NCBI RefSeq assembly: GCF_003384035.1
Contig: NZ_QQAK01000015.1
Coordinates: 1 to 64,000, forward strand
DNA: 64,000 nucleotides
Source: Sporosarcina sp. BI001-red
GTDB taxonomy: Bacteria; Bacillota; Bacilli; Bacillales_A; Planococcaceae
Direction of reading: 5' to 3'
Shown here: positions 8,527 through 16,443 of the stretch, in pieces
Position numbering within the stretch: position 1 is the first letter of the stretch
Layout: each line of letters starts with the position of its first letter
Position numbers and translations under genes: made by a program
Notes under the pieces: generated by a model
What the model was told of the DNA's origin: nothing
Seen by the model: the letters and a program-made list of their open reading frames with translations, nothing else
Database searches by the model: none

Positions 8527-8679
8527 TCAAGGCTTCTTCAATTGCTTAATCTCCGCTAACTCTTCCTGTAACTCTCTTCCTATTTCTTTAAGCATTTCAC
8601 CCCTGGTGGCATTAGTCGGATTGATGATCTCAACCCTAGAAAAGATGTATCTGATCAGCGACGTTAAATGTTTTCGCAT
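8527..8679 (-). CDS. Small protein of unknown function, divergent from the Rgg-like gene
   Basis: 50 residues from an ATG behind a strong GGAGGTTAATT site, which excludes the longer reading upstream. The N-terminal third is basic and amphipathic (MRKHLTSLIRYIFSRV) and the C-terminal half is a charged helix (EMLKEIGRELQEELAEIKQ). It lies divergent from a peptide-sensor-type regulator gene, with a shared palindrome between them, so it could be a regulated partner. It does not look like the short hydrophobic SHP pheromones of Rgg systems. I do not recognise the family. Confidence 0.55.
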   Translation of the reverse strand: MRKHLTSLIRYIFSRVEIINPTNATRGEMLKEIGRELQEELAEIKQLKKP

Positions 8680-8744
8680 AATTAACCTCCATTCGAATTG
8701 TTGTATTGTCATCATCGCATAAGTAAACTAATACTAAGGAAATA

Positions 8745-8760
8745 TTCCCTTATAAGGGAA
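8745..8760. promoter_or_regulatory. 16-bp perfect palindrome, candidate operator
   Basis: TTCCCTTATAAGGGAA is perfectly symmetrical. It lies between the divergent small gene and the Rgg-like regulator gene, 13 bp before the regulator's start codon and overlapping its leader. Position and symmetry suggest autoregulation by a dimeric HTH protein. The binding protein is inferred. Confidence 0.5.
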
Positions 8761-8773
8761 AGGTGGAGAGGAA

Positions 8774-9631
8774 TTGATAGTAGGAAAAGTATTTAAAGAG
8801 ATACGATTGGCAAGAGGGATTACCCTTCAACACTTGGCTGATGATTATGTATCTAAATCTACAATTTCCAGGTTTGAGAGGGATGAAGCGGATCTGACGG
8901 TAGAGAAACTAGTTCACATGTTGGATAAAATGAAGATTTCGATGCGGGAATTTGAATTTCTTACAAAGAGAGCACATGGCACCATCCCTTCGTTAGAACT
9001 GTTGCCTAAAGCTGTAATGGAAAGTGATCCTGAAAGCTTACAGAAATTAGCTAGTGAAGAATGGAATCGGTTTAAAGAAACCGGTAGCAATTACTCTAAG
9101 CTGTCCGCTATTGTATTAGACGCTCATTACAAGAGCCTTGATGGTAGGGAGAAAGAAATAAACGAAAGGTATATTAACCATTTAACGGATTACTTGTTTC
9201 AGTGCGAACTTTGGACCCAATTTGATTTGGTGTTATTCGGAAATTCTATTTCGTATCTTCCTATTGAAACGTCCATTGTTTTATCCAAAGAACTCATTAA
9301 AAAGACAGAAGAGTTTCATAGTGATCGACAAAGCTTTGAAACTCTTATTAATACTCTAGTAAATATAACGCTGGTTTGCATTGAACAAGATAAAATGGAA
9401 GCTGCAGAAGATTTTATAGTGACACTAAAAAATCTTGCTATAGATGAAACGTTTTTTCTGGAAAAGGTAATATTCAAATTCGCAATTGGATTGTTCTTGA
9501 TAAAAAATGGAGAAATTGAGCAAGGGGAAGAACAAGCTAATGAAGCACTACTAGCGATGAAATTTGCTGATGCACCTAAAATGGAAATTATCTTTCGTAC
9601 TATTTATGAAAGAATTAGAGAACAAGAGTGA
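8774..9631 (+). CDS. Rgg/GadR/MutR-type transcriptional regulator
   Basis: 285 residues from TTG behind GGTGGAGAGG. An N-terminal XRE-type helix-turn-helix (about residues 4-62, with LARGITLQHLADDYVSKSTIS) is followed by an all-helical C-terminal region (about 75-280) of the TPR-like kind used by RRNPP and Rgg regulators to bind short peptides. Such proteins activate or repress nearby promoters on binding an imported pheromone. No obvious pheromone gene is seen in the 244 bp downstream, which hold no supportable gene. The 50-aa gene upstream is an unproven candidate partner. The 16-bp palindrome just upstream is a likely target. Confidence 0.82.
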   Translation: MIVGKVFKEIRLARGITLQHLADDYVSKSTISRFERDEADLTVEKLVHMLDKMKISMREFEFLTKRAHGTIPSLELLPKAVMESDPESLQKLASEEWNRFKETGSNYSKLSAIVLDAHYKSLDGREKEINERYINHLTDYLFQCELWTQFDLVLFGNSISYLPIETSIVLSKELIKKTEEFHSDRQSFETLINTLVNITLVCIEQDKMEAAEDFIVTLKNLAIDETFFLEKVIFKFAIGLFLIKNGEIEQGEEQANEALLAMKFADAPKMEIIFRTIYERIREQE

Positions 9632-9875
9632 TAGTGTAATCAGCAAACAAGAATGTTTAATTGTCCATGATTGTTTGAACAAACACAATAGTTTCGTGCA
9701 CAGATCCTCAATACTACAATCACAAAAACTACCTAAATTGCAGATGAAATACAAGCAAAGGTACCGATAGACAAAGTATATGCAGTCGTTGAGTTGTTTC
9801 AATAAACCTATCTCTATCAACTATCCGCATTTAAATCTATAATACGAGTAGAGATTAGTAAAGGAGCGGATTACT

Positions 9876-10673
9876 ATGAAAACCATTCAGCAGCGCAATC
9901 ACGTGAAGATAATAGGGCAAGGTGAGCAAACCATCCTATTGGCTCATGGATTCGGGTGCGATCAGAGTATGTGGCAGTACATAGCACCAGCTTTGGCGGA
10001 GCAATACCGAGTCGTGCTGTTCGATTATGTGGGCGCAGGCGATTCAGATATTACAGCTTATCACTCCGAAAAATACAGTTCGGCTCATGGCTATAAGCAA
10101 GATATTTTAGACATCATTGACGAGTTGGAATTGAAGGACATCCACTTTGTAGGACATTCAGTAAGTTCGATGATTGGCATGCTCGCTGCAATTGAGAGAC
10201 CGGAATGCTTTAAGAAGTTCGTCATGATTGGACCTTCTCCGTGCTATATCAATGAGCCAGGGTATACGGGCGGATTCGAAGCGAGTGACATTGCGGACTT
10301 GCTGACGATGATGGAAATGAATTTTACCGGATGGGCGAACTATTTAGCGCCTGTCGTAACGGATCCGGCGAAAGATCCTCAGCTGACAAAGAGTTTGGAG
10401 CAGAGTTTCGTCTCGGTAAATCCTCAAATTGCACGGGAATTTGCCGAAATGACGTTTATGTCCGATCATCGCGAAAGTTTAGTATCGATGACTGTGCCGA
10501 CACTTATAATTCAATGCTCGGATGACAGTATTGTGCCTATAGAAGTAGGCGAATACTTGCATGCCCATTTGCCAGCAAGCACGCTGCACATTATGCAGGT
10601 TAAAGGTCATTATCCACATATGAGCAACCCGACAGAAACGAAAAAACTGATAGAAGAGTTTATTGCTAACTAA
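9876..10673 (+). CDS. RsbQ-like alpha/beta hydrolase
   Basis: 265 residues from ATG after AAAGGAGCGG. The protein has the compact RsbQ form: LLAHGFGCDQSMW, the nucleophile elbow GHSVSS with Ser95, an acid in CSDDSIVP (Asp217) and His245 in GHYPHM. RsbQ in Bacillus subtilis is an energy-stress sensor that works with the PAS domain of the phosphatase RsbP, and it is related to plant KAI2/D14 receptors. Here the next gene, 21 bp on, carries an RsbP-like PAS domain fused to GGDEF instead of a phosphatase. The pair is probably an operon in which the hydrolase handles a small hydrophobic ligand for the PAS domain. The ligand is unknown. Confidence 0.9.
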   Translation: MKTIQQRNHVKIIGQGEQTILLAHGFGCDQSMWQYIAPALAEQYRVVLFDYVGAGDSDITAYHSEKYSSAHGYKQDILDIIDELELKDIHFVGHSVSSMIGMLAAIERPECFKKFVMIGPSPCYINEPGYTGGFEASDIADLLTMMEMNFTGWANYLAPVVTDPAKDPQLTKSLEQSFVSVNPQIAREFAEMTFMSDHRESLVSMTVPTLIIQCSDDSIVPIEVGEYLHAHLPASTLHIMQVKGHYPHMSNPTETKKLIEEFIAN

Positions 10674-10694
10674 TGCTGAAGAGGATGATTTGTA

Positions 10695-11675
10695 GTGGAG
10701 GAACGGTTAAAAGAAGCGCCATGCGGTTTTATTAGTATTGATCAAAGCGGCTGTATCAATGAAGTGAATACTCGCTTTCTAACATGGATGGGCTATCAGG
10801 AAGAAGAAATGGTCGGAAAGCACATGGAGACTTTGTTAACAAAAGTCAATCGTATGTTCTTCCATACGTACTTTTTTCCAACGATACAGCTGCATAACTC
10901 TGTGGAGGAATTTTATATCAATCTAACAAATGCAGCTGGTGAATCCATACCTGTTCTTTTAAATGCGAGACGATATGTGCATGAGGGTGTACCTGTCATT
11001 GACTGTTTGTTCATCCAGATGAAGCAGCGAATCGATTATGAACTGGAACTGCGTTCTCTTCAGAAAACGACTGAAAAGGCGTATCTTGATAGGGAAGAAG
11101 CGTTTGCTCAATTAGAAAAAGTGTATGTAGAAATCGCAAGGAAGCAAGGCGAGATTTTGGAAATGAATAATGAACTCTTGAAATTATCCAATACAGATAA
11201 GCTGACGAATATCTCGAACAGACGCTTTTTCCAAAAAGAGTTAGAACGTCATATTGATCTATATACTGAAGAAGGAATTGTGTTCTCGTTATTGATGGTG
11301 GACATTGATCACTTCAAGAATGTCAATGACACATATGGGCATCTTGCTGGTGATAGCGTTCTAGTTCAACTAGCGGGACTACTGACGCAAGAAATTGGTC
11401 TTGCGAATCGGGTAGCGCGTTTAGGCGGTGAAGAGTTCGTCATCATTCTGCCAGGAACGAATGCTGAAGAGTCACTTCAACTTGCTGTTAAGCTTAATAA
11501 GGCAGTAGAAAATGCAAACTGGGAAATTATCCATCGATTAACCGTTAGTATTGGAGCATCTACATTTTCAGAGAGCGACACCGAAGTCACCATTTTAAAT
11601 TGTGTGGATCAGGCGCTTTACAGGGCTAAAGGAAATGGCCGCAATTGCTCAATTCATTATCACGAGATAAGGTAA
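10695..11675 (+). CDS. PAS-GGDEF diguanylate cyclase with RsbP-like sensor half
   Basis: 326 residues from GTG behind GAAGAGGATG. The N-terminal PAS domain (about 1-115) closely follows the RsbP pattern (EAPCGF, then TYFFPTIQL, EEFYINL and GESIPVLLNA). A coiled coil (about 120-170) leads into a full GGDEF domain (about 172-326) with VDIDHFKNVNDTYGH and an intact RLGGEEF active site. No RxxD product-inhibition site is visible before GGEEF. In RsbP the same PAS and coiled coil drive a PP2C phosphatase; here the output is predicted synthesis of cyclic di-GMP from two GTP. With the upstream RsbQ-like hydrolase it forms a likely two-gene sensor module. It has no membrane segments, so it is cytoplasmic. 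Confidence 0.92.
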   Translation: MEERLKEAPCGFISIDQSGCINEVNTRFLTWMGYQEEEMVGKHMETLLTKVNRMFFHTYFFPTIQLHNSVEEFYINLTNAAGESIPVLLNARRYVHEGVPVIDCLFIQMKQRIDYELELRSLQKTTEKAYLDREEAFAQLEKVYVEIARKQGEILEMNNELLKLSNTDKLTNISNRRFFQKELERHIDLYTEEGIVFSLLMVDIDHFKNVNDTYGHLAGDSVLVQLAGLLTQEIGLANRVARLGGEEFVIILPGTNAEESLQLAVKLNKAVENANWEIIHRLTVSIGASTFSESDTEVTILNCVDQALYRAKGNGRNCSIHYHEIR

Positions 11676-11853
11676 AGACTTCTAATGTGAAACAACTTTC
11701 ATCCACAGGGTTCATTGAACTAGCATCAGCACCTAAATGGATAAATGCAGTACCATCATTTAGATACCGCTACAAAAAACGGGACAATTAGCTGGAGATA
11801 AACAAATTGAAGAGTATAACAAAAACAGGTGAAATAGAGAGGGTGGAATAGAA

Positions 11854-12714
11854 TTGAAGAAGTTTCAAATAGCTGTAGATGGCACTACTTTTCACGGATG
11901 TGAATATGGGGATAACAGCCTTCCTTCACTTGTTTGTCTTCACGGAATGACTGGGGATTTAAATAGTTTTTATGGGCTTATTGAATACCTGAAAAATGAT
12001 TTTCATCTCATTCTTATAGATAACGCAGGACATGGCGAAACTGAATCCTTAAAACTGGAGGAGGATTATATGTTTTCCTCCTTAGCAAAGAGTATGTATC
12101 AAGTAATACAAAAGATTACGAATAAACCTTTTTACATGTTGGGACATTCTTGGGGAGCAGACCTGTGCCTAAGCGTAGCAAAAATCTTTCCGACTCAGGT
12201 AAAAGGCGTTATTTTATTAGATGGAGGATATGCGTTTCCTGAACATGTTGATGGACTGACAGAGGAAAAAGCCTTAGTAGATTGGAAGGAATATGTTGAG
12301 TCCAGTAACTATGGTTCTTGGGACGAAGTGGTCAAAGAATACCAAAGTTACACAACAAAGCAATGGGATACAAATCTTGATTCATTGATAGCATCTAGCT
12401 TTAAAAAGGTTAACGATAACTATGTATTTAAGTCTGATGTTTTCAGTATTCAAGCAATTATTAAGGCATTCTATAAAGAGCCTTGTTCGACTACTTTTGA
12501 TAGTATTCAGTGCCCTGTTTTATTACTGCATGCAACAATTGAAGCGACTGATTCAGCCCGGAAAAACGGAGTACAGGAAATTAAAAAAGGCATTCAAGTA
12601 GTAAAGGTAGTAGGAATAGAAAACACTCAACACCACCTTCATTGGGACGATCCTGAAAAAGTTGCTAATGAAATTCTGTTGTGGAAACAAGAAAGCAATC
12701 ACGAAGTTTATTAA
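11854..12714 (+). CDS. Alpha/beta hydrolase
   Basis: 286 residues from TTG after GAGAGGGTGG. The fold markers are VCLHGMTGDLNSF (oxyanion region), the nucleophile elbow LGHSWGAD (Ser about 98) and a C-terminal His in NTQHHLHWDDP. It is shorter in its cap than dehalogenases and clearly different from the RsbQ-like protein two genes upstream. Substrate is unknown; esterase, lactonase or peptidase activity are all possible. It is 178 bp from the GGDEF gene and ends in its own terminator, so it may be a separate transcription unit. Confidence 0.82.
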   Translation: MKKFQIAVDGTTFHGCEYGDNSLPSLVCLHGMTGDLNSFYGLIEYLKNDFHLILIDNAGHGETESLKLEEDYMFSSLAKSMYQVIQKITNKPFYMLGHSWGADLCLSVAKIFPTQVKGVILLDGGYAFPEHVDGLTEEKALVDWKEYVESSNYGSWDEVVKEYQSYTTKQWDTNLDSLIASSFKKVNDNYVFKSDVFSIQAIIKAFYKEPCSTTFDSIQCPVLLLHATIEATDSARKNGVQEIKKGIQVVKVVGIENTQHHLHWDDPEKVANEILLWKQESNHEVY

Positions 12715-12762
12715 CAACGTCTTCCTTTTCTCCTAAATTACAGTTATAAAAAAAGATAGTTA

Positions 12763-12801
12763 AAAGAGCCTTGTTAATTTATTTAACAAGGCTCTTTTTG
12801 T
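12763..12801 (+). terminator. Strong rho-independent terminator
   Basis: AAGAGCCTTGTTAA pairs perfectly with TTAACAAGGCTCTT around a short loop and is followed by TTTTTG, 50 bp after the hydrolase stop codon. Confidence 0.92.
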
Positions 12802-13011
12802 ATTTCATTAAGTATCTATTTAAACCCTCCAAATTGTTTAGCATCCCATGGCTCTTGGATATCCGAAGCGTATTTTTCGACGGCAATGAATCTATACACC
12901 AATTTCTCATCTTCAAACGAATAGAACGATTGATATTCCTCCTTAATGTTCTTTATCTGGAGATTGTGAGAAGAAGTTCGATAGAAATAGAAAATATATC
13001 TTAGGTAGCTA

Positions 13012-13065
13012 TTGACAAGAAATTAAAACTAACCTATTATTTAGTGGGAATGATTATCATTATCA
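13012..13065 (+). promoter_or_regulatory. Sigma-A promoter with Fur box
   Basis: TTGACA (13012-13017) and TATTAT (13035-13040) are separated by 17 bp. Just downstream, TGATTATCATTATCA (13051-13065) matches the 7-1-7 Fur consensus with one mismatch. Iron-loaded Fur bound here would block transcription of the following iron-uptake lipoprotein gene. Confidence 0.88.
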
Positions 13066-13112
13066 TTTGAATAACGATAGAGTTGATAACAAGTACAAGG
13101 GAGAATCATAAA

Positions 13113-14033
13113 TTGAGAAAATTATTACTACCTTTCATTATCATGTGCGTACTAATTATTAGTGCCTGTGGCAATAGCACAAAGGATCAGGCAGCAGGGG
13201 ATGCAAATAAAAAGGATGAAAGTGAAACAATTACATATCAATCTGAAAACGGACCTATAGAAGTGCCCGCTCATCCGAAAAGAGTCGTAGTTTTGACTGG
13301 TAATGCAGGTGACCTAATCTCATTTGGCATTAATATCGTAGGGGTGGACGAATGGTCTAAGGCAAGTCCATTATTTAAAGATCAATTAAAAGATGTTACA
13401 ACTGTTTCAGATGAGGATCTAGAGAAAATTATTGAATTAAAACCAGATTTAATTATTGGAGATAGTGATAATAATAACCTAGATAGAATGAAGAAAATTG
13501 CCCCAACAGTTACCTATACGTATAATAAAGTTGATTATTTAACACAGCATTTAGAAATTGGTAAATTGGTAAACAAAGAAAAAGAAGCTCAAGACTGGAT
13601 TGATGACTTCAAAAAACGTGCAACTACTGTAGGGAATGAAATTAAAGCAAAAGTTGGCGAAAATGCAACGGTGACTGTAATGGAAAGTTACGATAAAGAT
13701 ATAGGTATTCTTGGGAACAGCTGGGGAAGAGGCACGGAGGTTCTCTATCAAGCAATGGGTATGAAAATGCCTGAAAAAGTAAAAGAAATGACAAGTAAAG
13801 AAGGATACTACATGATTTCCTCAGAAGTATTACCTGACTATGTTGGGGACTACTTGGTTGTAAGTAAATACAATGACCAAGATAACTCTTATCAAGAGAC
13901 AGAATTATATAAAGAAATGCCAGCAGTGAAGAATGACCATGTAATTGAAGTGGATGGAAATGCCTTTATGTTTAACGATTCTATAACTTTAGATTACCAA
14001 CTGAAACATTTTGAAGAACAATTTTTAAAATAG
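13113..14033 (+). CDS. Iron-siderophore ABC transporter substrate-binding lipoprotein
   Basis: 306 residues. The start is TTG at 13113, placed about 8 nt after AAGGGAGAA; the open frame extends ten codons further but without a ribosome site. A signal peptide with lipobox (LIISACG) is followed by a type III (FhuD/BtuF-like) binding fold with two lobes (about 45-160 and 180-300) joined by a helix. Typical pieces are PAHPKRVVVL, GVDEWSK and IELKPDLIIGD. It should capture a ferric siderophore, probably of the hydroxamate class as for YxeB/FhuD, and deliver it to a permease and ATPase that are not in this window. Fur control is visible upstream. Confidence 0.93.
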   Translation: MRKLLLPFIIMCVLIISACGNSTKDQAAGDANKKDESETITYQSENGPIEVPAHPKRVVVLTGNAGDLISFGINIVGVDEWSKASPLFKDQLKDVTTVSDEDLEKIIELKPDLIIGDSDNNNLDRMKKIAPTVTYTYNKVDYLTQHLEIGKLVNKEKEAQDWIDDFKKRATTVGNEIKAKVGENATVTVMESYDKDIGILGNSWGRGTEVLYQAMGMKMPEKVKEMTSKEGYYMISSEVLPDYVGDYLVVSKYNDQDNSYQETELYKEMPAVKNDHVIEVDGNAFMFNDSITLDYQLKHFEEQFLK

Positions 14034-14151
14034 GCTGCGTTAAGAGATCGCTGCTATAAATAATATGGAAAACGCGGTGTCGAAGGACCGATCTATTATT
14101 AATTTCAAAGCAATAAACTTTACGGAAGAGCCTTAGAATAAAATAAAACAG

Positions 14152-14194
14152 AGAACGCAGAATGTGATACTTTAGCATTCTGTGTTCTTTTTCG
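14152..14194 (+). terminator. Rho-independent terminator after the siderophore-binding gene
   Basis: AGAACGCAGAATG pairs with CATTCTGTGTTCT (one wobble) around an 11-nt loop, followed by TTTTTC. It lies 118 bp after the stop codon. The remaining DNA up to 14403 shows no gene that I can support. Confidence 0.85.
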
Positions 14195-14403
14195 TTGAAA
14201 TTATGTCAAAGCATGTTCTGGATACCAAACAGTCTATAGTTAAAAGAGTATGATGATTGAATAGAATAAGTGGTTAGTTTTGAACTCTTTTTCATTCGCT
14301 GGGCAGCAATGCGGTACCATGGAGATGGACAAGTTATTGTATTATGGATAATAGAACGACTGCCACAATCACTATTTAAAATATTTAAATGAAGGAGAAT
14401 TTC

Positions 14404-14973
14404 ATGACTTGGAGCAAATTAAAGAAAAATTTGGAAGGTTTTCTCTGTCCTGCACTAAATGGAAGAGTTGAATACCGCGCAAGCAGCTATCGTTATTTAC
14501 CGGATAAAGCAGGGATTTGTTATATTGCGGTAGATAAAAAGAATGTACTCAATATGAATGATATAAGTTCCTCAATCACATGGTATCAAACGGAGCTAGA
14601 AATTAAGAATGATTCAGCTATCCAAATTCCTATTAGCAATGATGAAATCGAAGCGGTAAGAAACGAGACCAAGGGAATGGTCCCGGAGGATCGTCTACAA
14701 GTAATTGCGAGGGGGAGAAAATTATCAGATCATGCAAAGGAGCTTTTGTCAGCGCAGTCATCCTTAAGTAAATCAAACTTTATCGTTGTAGCGAATAAGT
14801 TCTTATCTACTCCTATAGAGGAGAGTGTAGAGAGCAATGACATCCTATTAAATATTCTAGCATTGGTGGACAGGAGGGTGGGGAAAAAACGAATTTTAAA
14901 CATGAAGGAGAAAATTAAGTTAAAGCATCCAATTGTTCAGTACTTTTATGAATTACGGCTTAATACGTTGTGA
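14404..14973 (+). CDS. SF0329 family protein (uncharacterised)
   Basis: 189 residues from ATG placed 6 nt after GAAGGAGAA; the earlier in-frame ATG overlaps the ribosome site and is rejected. The N-terminal half (WSKLKKNLEGFLCPALNGRV, then SSYRYLPDKAG and YIAVDKKNVLN) is the conserved region I associate with the SF0329 family, a widespread small-protein group of unknown function. No signal or membrane segments. The C-terminal third is helical and Lys-rich. It is flanked by unrelated genes and appears to be a single-gene unit. Family name is from memory. Confidence 0.75.
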   Translation: MTWSKLKKNLEGFLCPALNGRVEYRASSYRYLPDKAGICYIAVDKKNVLNMNDISSSITWYQTELEIKNDSAIQIPISNDEIEAVRNETKGMVPEDRLQVIARGRKLSDHAKELLSAQSSLSKSNFIVVANKFLSTPIEESVESNDILLNILALVDRRVGKKRILNMKEKIKLKHPIVQYFYELRLNTL

Positions 14974-15262
14974 TAATAAAGGGTACCCTTAGGACTAACA
15001 AGCACAATAGTTTCGAGAATAGGTACTCACAGTTCTAATTTCCAGTCCCCCAATGGTTTAAGTGCTACGGAGCTAAGCGTTACCCATTTTACGATAGAAG
15101 CACTACTGCTACGAATGACTAGTCTACGCAAGAACTACATTCCATCTAAGACACAATCTATCTATGCTCAGACTTAAGACTGATTTGAATTTCATGCAAA
15201 CGGCTGGCAAATTTGTGCAGGAAATCGGATATGATAAAGTCAAAGGGAAAGGGGTGTTCTAT

Positions 15263-15979
15263 ATGCGGAAGCTTATAGTGGCAGTAATCGTAGTGGGGAT
15301 ACTAGGTGCTATCGGGATTTGGGGATATAATTGGTTCTTTTCGGGGAAACAGGTCAGTGACATTTTAATCGAAAAGGATGACGTAAAATCACTGAACGCT
15401 AATATACAGATTGGCTTTGCGAATGTATCTATTACGGATGGTAAGGATGCCTGGGTCAAAGGTACAGTTGACACGAACAAGAAAAAATTGAGACCCACAG
15501 TTTCTTATAAGAAGAAAGGTACTGTCGGCAGCGCTGTCATCAAGCAAAAAGGAAAATTATTTACCGGGTTAGGGAACATCCGGAACGATTGGGACCTCGA
15601 GCTGACAAATGAGATACCAGTCAACTTGAATATTGAGATGGGTGTCTCTGACTCGACACTAAACCTGTCAGGCATCCAACTCAGCAAGTTATCGATCGAA
15701 GCAGGTTTAAGCGATGCAACCATCGATTTAAGCGGTGACTGGAAAGATAGCTTCAACGCCGACATCGATCTTGGACTCGGTGATGCGACGATCCTTTTAC
15801 CAGCAAACACCGGGGTCAAACTGATTGTTTCAAAAGGAATCGCAGGCCTTGATGCCAAAGGCTTCACTTCTGAGGGGAAAGGCATCTATGTGAATGATTC
15901 TTATGGAAATAGTGATGTAGTGATTGAGATGAAGATTGATGTTGGAATAGGCGATTTGAAGATTAAACTTGTAGATTGA
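15263..15979 (+). CDS. Toast-rack / DUF2154-like membrane-anchored beta-solenoid protein
   Basis: 238 residues from ATG 9 nt after AAAGGGGTG; the longer frame upstream lacks a ribosome site. One N-terminal transmembrane helix (LIVAVIVVGILGAIGIWGY) is followed by a beta-rich domain with regularly spaced Gly-Asp/Ser turns (MGVSDSTLNL, AGLSDATIDL, LGLGDATILL, VGIGDLKIKL). This is the toast-rack/LiaF-C type beta-solenoid found in envelope-stress proteins. The bulk should lie outside the membrane. Function is unknown; relatives include regulators of LiaRS-type cell-wall stress responses. It has its own terminator downstream. Confidence 0.85.
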   Translation: MRKLIVAVIVVGILGAIGIWGYNWFFSGKQVSDILIEKDDVKSLNANIQIGFANVSITDGKDAWVKGTVDTNKKKLRPTVSYKKKGTVGSAVIKQKGKLFTGLGNIRNDWDLELTNEIPVNLNIEMGVSDSTLNLSGIQLSKLSIEAGLSDATIDLSGDWKDSFNADIDLGLGDATILLPANTGVKLIVSKGIAGLDAKGFTSEGKGIYVNDSYGNSDVVIEMKIDVGIGDLKIKLVD

Positions 15980-16003
15980 ATAGGAAAATGATGAAAGCTC
16001 TTC

Positions 16004-16038
16004 ACCTCTCTTTCTTTAATTAAGAAGAGGGTTTTTTT
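16004..16038 (+). terminator. Terminator of the toast-rack gene
   Basis: CCTCTCTTTCTT and AAGAAGAGG pair around TAATT and are followed by a run of seven T. Confidence 0.8.
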
Positions 16039-16234
16039 ATTTTTAGTTGGGCTACATATACAGGCACTAATCAGAAATAAGTCTACGCGACCGGCTTTGT
16101 GAAAGCTAGCAAGGAGAGTAATAAATTTGTGGAAAACAGTGGTTTCTTAGAAGGATGTGGTTATTGCAAGGTGCAACAAACAATCATGAATGTTTAAACA
16201 AACTTATTGACTACCAAAAATTGACGTGCTATTA

Positions 16235-16254
16235 TTACCTTGAATTCAAAGTAA
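16235..16254. promoter_or_regulatory. MhqR-like operator 1
   Basis: TTACCTTGAATTCAAAGTAA is a near-perfect palindrome with the CTTGAATTCAAG core typical of MhqR sites in Bacillus (TATCTCGAATTCGAGATA). It lies 9 bp after a TTGACG that could be a -35 element. Confidence 0.55.
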
Positions 16255-16358
16255 TTAATTCTTCACGATCAACAGACGGAGAAATTACGAAGGATGAACT
16301 TCTTGCATATAACACTCAAGAGTAACTTGCATAAGAAAGTATCAGGTATCAGCGAAAT

Positions 16359-16389
16359 TAGCTTGGAAGTTCAAGCTATTTATTTTTTG
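16359..16389 (+). terminator. Terminator or attenuator upstream of the dioxygenase gene
   Basis: TAGCTTG and CAAGCTA form a 7-bp stem around a 6-nt loop, followed by TTTATTTTTT. It ends transcripts that start near operator 1, 55 bp before the dioxygenase start. Confidence 0.7.
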
Positions 16390-16395
16390 CTTATA

Positions 16396-16413
16396 TATCC
16401 TTAATTCAAGATA
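16396..16413. promoter_or_regulatory. MhqR-like operator 2
   Basis: TATCCTTAATTCAAGATA matches the MhqR consensus palindrome (TATCTCGAATTCGAGATA) at most positions and lies 30 bp before the dioxygenase start codon. MhqR is a MarR-type repressor released by quinones and catechols. Confidence 0.65.
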
Positions 16414-16443
16414 ATTTTATAAGGTTAGAAGGAGGAGAATAGC

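Larger units (their letters stand above)
15980..16443. other. Intergenic region with a small transcription unit and two operators
   Basis: 464 bp. In order it holds a terminator for the toast-rack gene, two weak short frames, one MhqR-like operator (16235-16254), a hairpin terminator (16359-16389) and a second MhqR-like operator (16396-16413). One short frame is 22 codons from GTG 16129 with a GGAGAG site (GCGYCK motif). The other is 57 codons from ATG 16155 to 16325 with an EF-hand-like end (STDGEITKDELL). Neither can be called a gene with confidence. They may be a decayed gene. Confidence 0.4.

Noticed and set aside
9632..9875. Short pheromone (SHP-like) gene downstream of the Rgg-like regulator
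   Set aside because: Frames here are either shadows or lack a ribosome site and a hydrophobic leader.
12771..13004. 77-codon plus-strand frame before the Fur-controlled gene
   Set aside because: It begins inside the terminator hairpin of the previous gene and has no ribosome site; composition is that of untranslated AT-rich DNA.
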